From assembly GCA_947626565.1 (NCBI GenBank), contig CANQSQ010000001.1, positions 28,900 through 92,899 on the forward strand: 64,000 bases of DNA, given 5' to 3'. The DNA comes from an uncultured Bacilli bacterium. GTDB taxonomy: Bacteria > Bacillota_I > Bacilli_A > RF39 > UBA660. A program made the translations under genes and the position numbers. The first letter of the stretch is position 1. Each line of letters begins with the position of its first letter. Positions 61,182-64,000 of the stretch are shown here, piece after piece. Under the pieces are notes generated by a model. It did not search any database. It was not told the origin of the DNA and saw only the letters and a program-made list of their open reading frames with translations.

Positions 61182-62660
61182 TTATAAAAATTCATCAAAA
61201 ATAGAATTTATTTTTTGGTATAAATTCGGATTATTATTAAGAATTTTTTTTAGTTTTTCTATTAATTTTTCTTCATGAAGAATTTTATTATAACTTTTAG
61301 TTGCTAGTGTTAAATATGAAAGGTAAGTTTCATCATCTTTTTGGCACTTTAAAATTTCTTGTCCTTTATTTATAATCATATAATTAATATCTAATTTATT
61401 TAATTTCATAATTACTTTATCATAAGGGTTATTACCAAAGGAAACAGAATCTTTTTGATACTTATAATCAAATAAAAACCATAGAATTTTAGCGTCATCA
61501 TAAAATGTTTTATAAAAAATACCCTCTTTCAAAATAATTAAAAAATGAGGATACTGTTTTTTTAAAGCAGCATATTTTTCAATTAACTTCATTTTAAAAC
61601 TTACATCTCCTATTTTATAAATATCTTTTAAATAACCATAGTAACTAGCAAATGTTTTAGTAAATTTTATTTGGTTATTTTTTGATAATTTTTTTAATTT
61701 CTTTTTAATTTTAATTAATGTTTTTTTGCTACATGTTACAAATAACTTATTATTTATGACTTTGTAATTATAACCTAAAAAATTAAAGCCCTGATTTACA
61801 GAATAAATATTACTTTTTTTATTTTCTACTAATTTTAATTTTTGCAATTGTTTAGTAATTACTTTCCATATTTTATTTAATTTATTTTTATCAGTATCAA
61901 AAATAATAAAATCATCCATGTATCTAATATAGTATTTACATTTTAATTTTTCCTTAATGTAATGATCTAAATCATTTAAATAAAATATGGCTAAAAACTG
62001 ACTGGACATAGCTCCAATACTCAAGCCCTTATTATTCAAATAATATGGAATATCAATTTCAAAGGTGCTGTTATAGTAGGAAATTGCTTTATTAATATAA
62101 TCTTTATTAGTTTCAGAAATGATTATTTTTATAAGATTTAGAACATCTTGATCATAAATATATTTTTCTACAGCTTTAAGTAATAGTTCATGGTCTATAG
62201 AATAAAAATATTTACTAATATCTAGTTTTAAGCAATATATTTTAGATGGCTGTTCATTAACTATTATTTTTCTTAAATATTTTTTTATAAGATTATGTGC
62301 ATATTTACTGCCTTTTTCTTTTCTAGTAGCAACGTTAGCATCAATTAACTTACTTTCTAAATAAGGAAGTAAATAAAAGTTAGCAACGAAATGATTAATG
62401 ATTTTGTCACTAATTGTTTGGCTCATAACAAGTCTAGCTTTTGGTTCGAAAATAATAAATGTATGATATTTTGATGGATTATATAATTTATTCTTAAGAC
62501 GATAATATAAGGAATTAAGATTAGTATTTAGATTCAAAGAAAAATAAAATACTGCCTTTTTATTTTTACAAGTTTTTTTTATTATTTTCCACATAGAATA
62601 TAGATTTTCGAAAGTAATAGCTGACTCATAAATTGACTTAGTTTTTCTTTTTTTCTTCAT
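61182..62660 (-). CDS. DGR reverse transcriptase with C-terminal MutS-domain-I-like extension
   Basis: RT motifs LKLDISKYFYSID, GLSIGAMSSQFLAIFYLNDLDHYIKEKLKCKYYIRYMDDFIIF (DGR-type IGxxxSQ plus YMDD), FLGYNY; adjacent to TR, VR and avd. C-terminal YPHFLIILKEGIFYKTFYDDAKILWFLFDY...NNPYDKVIMKLNKLDINYMIINKG. Confidence 0.96.
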   Translation of the reverse strand: MKKKRKTKSIYESAITFENLYSMWKIIKKTCKNKKAVFYFSLNLNTNLNSLYYRLKNKLYNPSKYHTFIIFEPKARLVMSQTISDKIINHFVANFYLLPYLESKLIDANVATRKEKGSKYAHNLIKKYLRKIIVNEQPSKIYCLKLDISKYFYSIDHELLLKAVEKYIYDQDVLNLIKIIISETNKDYINKAISYYNSTFEIDIPYYLNNKGLSIGAMSSQFLAIFYLNDLDHYIKEKLKCKYYIRYMDDFIIFDTDKNKLNKIWKVITKQLQKLKLVENKKSNIYSVNQGFNFLGYNYKVINNKLFVTCSKKTLIKIKKKLKKLSKNNQIKFTKTFASYYGYLKDIYKIGDVSFKMKLIEKYAALKKQYPHFLIILKEGIFYKTFYDDAKILWFLFDYKYQKDSVSFGNNPYDKVIMKLNKLDINYMIINKGQEILKCQKDDETYLSYLTLATKSYNKILHEEKLIEKLKKILNNNPNLYQKINSIFDEFL

Positions 62661-63003
62661 TTAATTTCCATGCATAAATGATATTTTTTATTTCACTTAA
62701 TTTGCTAATAGATGAAGTTATTTTTTGAGAAGATATACATTTGTAATGTTTCAGTTCAGTTATTAGCATATCTAAAATTGATATATTAACTTGAATATCA
62801 GTTAAATATTTCATTCTAATATTTCCTTTGTTATAGATAGCATAAAACATATTTTTGGCCAAAAAATGTGTTTCATCTAAGAGATGAATTCTTAAGTCAC
62901 GATGAACATTCGGGATATTAGATACTATATATTGATTTAGATAAATTGTATAATCTAATATTTTGTTATATATATTAAATTGATGGTCTTCTGAAATAGC
63001 CAT
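62638..63003 (-). CDS. avd: DGR accessory variability determinant (Avd-like four-helix protein)
   Basis: Small helical basic protein between TR and RT; LRIHLLDETHFLAKNMFYAIYNKGNIRMKYLTDIQVNISILDMLITELKHYKCISSQK...IIYAWKLNE. ATG at 63003 preceded by GGAGG (track start 63015 lies in the RBS). Confidence 0.85.
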   Translation of the reverse strand: MAISEDHQFNIYNKILDYTIYLNQYIVSNIPNVHRDLRIHLLDETHFLAKNMFYAIYNKGNIRMKYLTDIQVNISILDMLITELKHYKCISSQKITSSISKLSEIKNIIYAWKLNEEKKKN

Positions 63004-63024
63004 TATTACCTCCATTGGTAGCTA

Positions 63025-63380
63025 AAACTATATTAACTTTCATATAGATAATTACTAGCTAATATAGTTTGTCTACCACTTTTTTGGGAATTATTTTCCG
63101 TAGAATTATACCTGTTTCACTTGCAGTAATATGCCAATCATTTTCATAGCAAAATGTTATATTCATGGCGAGGAGAAAAAGTGAAAATACGGAAGGACGG
63201 ACCCCGTTCGTGTTGTTGACGTTGTTGTTGTTCAAGTTGCCATTCGAATTGACGTTGAACCCGTTAGCGTTGTTGTTGTTGAAGTTGTTAGGGGACAACA
63301 GCCGCCACAGGAGGGTCAAGAACCAAAAACCAATTTTTACGGTATAATCCTAAGTTAATCTATATGAAACTATATAGTTT
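63025..63380 (-). other. Putative structured TR RNA closed by flanking inverted repeats
   Basis: 63025-63033 aaactatat and 63038-63049 tttcatatagat are exact reverse complements of 63372-63380 atatagttt and 63358-63369 atctatatgaaa. Confidence 0.5.
63190..63303 (-). repeat. DGR template repeat (TR)
   Basis: 114-bp repeat of VR; coding strand ...CCT AAC AAC TTC AAC AAC AAC AAC GCT AAC GGG TTC AAC GTC AAT TCG AAT GGC AAC TTG AAC AAC AAC AAC GTC AAC AAC ACG AAC GGG GTC CGT CCT TCC G. Confidence 0.97.
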
Positions 63381-63393
63381 AACCCTTTTTTTG

Positions 63394-63417
63394 CCCCACG
63401 AAAGGGTTTTCGTGGGG
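63394..63417. other. Perfect inverted repeat (10-bp stem, 4-nt loop) downstream of target gene
   Basis: ccccacgaaa-gggt-tttcgtgggg; no adjacent U-tract on either strand. Confidence 0.75.
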
Positions 63418-63444
63418 ATTTACTATGTTATAAGTTTGGAACAT

Positions 63445-64000
63445 TTATGGTTCTTCCATCATTATGGTGTAAGGATCATCACTAGTTCCTGTTCCACCTT
63501 CAGTCATTGTTCCATGGGCAAGTGAAACGGAAGGACGGACCCCGACCGTGTCGGAGACGTAGTAGACGTCCAAGTAGCCATACGAATTGACGTAGAACCC
63601 GCAAGCGTTGCGGTAGTAGAAGTAGTAAGGGGACAACAGCCAGTAATAACTACCTGTATATAGATAATAATTATAATTTGACGAACTTCTTCCTCCGGCT
63701 AACATTACTTCATCCGCACTTAATAATCCTACTGGATACTTTAACTTACCATTACCTATGTTTGAACTTACAGTAAAAGAGTCTAATTTATCACATTCGA
63801 GACTTGGTACATGAGTAGTATATACTCTATTTCTGGCATTAAAATATAAATAATCGGATGAATTGGCATCTTTATCCCAACCACCTAAACTAGAAATACT
63901 ACGGTCATTACAATATATAGTATCTTCTATTTTTTTGGCATATTCATTAGGTGTTTCATCTTCATTTAAAAATTTTTCCTTATACCATGTATCTTCTATA
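63445..64000 (-). CDS. DGR target protein, C-type-lectin-like (DUF6273/FGE-like) variable C-terminus; 5' end beyond window
   Basis: Open frame to the window edge: IEDTWYKEKFLNEDETPNEYAKKIEDTIYCNDRSISSLGGWDKDANSSDYLYFNARNRVYTTHVPSLECDKLDSFTVSSNIGNGKLKYPVGLLSADEVMLAGGRSSSNYNYYLYTGSYYWLLSPYYFYYRNACGFYVNSYGYLDVYYVSDTVGVRPSVSLAHGTMTEGG... Confidence 0.93.
   Translation of the reverse strand, partial: IEDTWYKEKFLNEDETPNEYAKKIEDTIYCNDRSISSLGGWDKDANSSDYLYFNARNRVYTTHVPSLECDKLDSFTVSSNIGNGKLKYPVGLLSADEVMLAGGRSSSNYNYYLYTGSYYWLLSPYYFYYRNACGFYVNSYGYLDVYYVSDTVGVRPSVSLAHGTMTEGGTGTSDDPYTIMMEEP
63528..63641 (-). repeat. DGR variable repeat (VR)
   Basis: Aligns without gaps to TR 63190-63303 (offset 338); 93/114 identical, 21 mismatches all at TR coding-strand adenines. 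Confidence 0.97.

Noticed and set aside
61182-62660. Group II intron maturase or retron RT
   Set aside because: DGR-type IGAMSSQ motif, adjacent Avd and TR/VR pair; no intron-encoded maturase/endonuclease domain or intron domain V recognised.
63059-63319. 86-aa minus-strand ORF with Asn-rich NNFNNNNANGFNVNSNGNLNNNNVNN sequence
   Set aside because: This is the DGR template repeat read in frame, not a convincing protein gene; the Asn codons are AAC/AAT mutagenesis sites.
63165-63347. 60-aa plus-strand ORF across the TR
   Set aside because: Antisense of the TR; Leu/Val-rich translation is an artefact of GTT/TTG repeats.

Overview
AT-rich bacterial chromosome segment, probably an uncultured Bacillota/Bacilli-type gut lineage (inferred from low GC, gatCAB, ligA, LtaS, LCP and PASTA proteins). 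Most genes are on the minus strand. Left to right: a metal-efflux P-type ATPase (truncated by the window start) with its ArsR/SmtB regulator; a FemAB transferase; a lipid kinase; two adjacent repeat-rich surface hydrolases (GH25 and C39-like); a ~28 kb cell-surface glycopolymer locus (glycosyltransferases, Wzm/Wzt-type ABC exporter, UbiA/HAD lipid-sugar genes, several fused enzymes); a kinase-less PASTA protein; a GH73-like/DUF5011-like surface protein; an LCP-PASTA protein; LtaS; YihY/BrkB; a degenerate-GGDEF receptor; gatCAB; ligA. The most interesting system is at the right edge (about 61.2-64.0 kb): a complete diversity-generating retroelement (DGR). It has a C-type-lectin-like target gene with a variable repeat (VR, 63528-63641), a template repeat (TR, 63190-63303), an Avd-like protein and a reverse transcriptase. 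A hand alignment of the 114-bp TR and VR shows 21 mismatches, all at coding-strand TR adenines. The RT appears to carry a C-terminal domain resembling the MutS mismatch-recognition domain I. The TR lies between imperfect inverted repeats that could close the template RNA into a panhandle, and a perfect 10-bp-stem/4-nt-loop hairpin lies between target stop and TR. No tRNA, rRNA, CRISPR array or insertion sequence was recognised.
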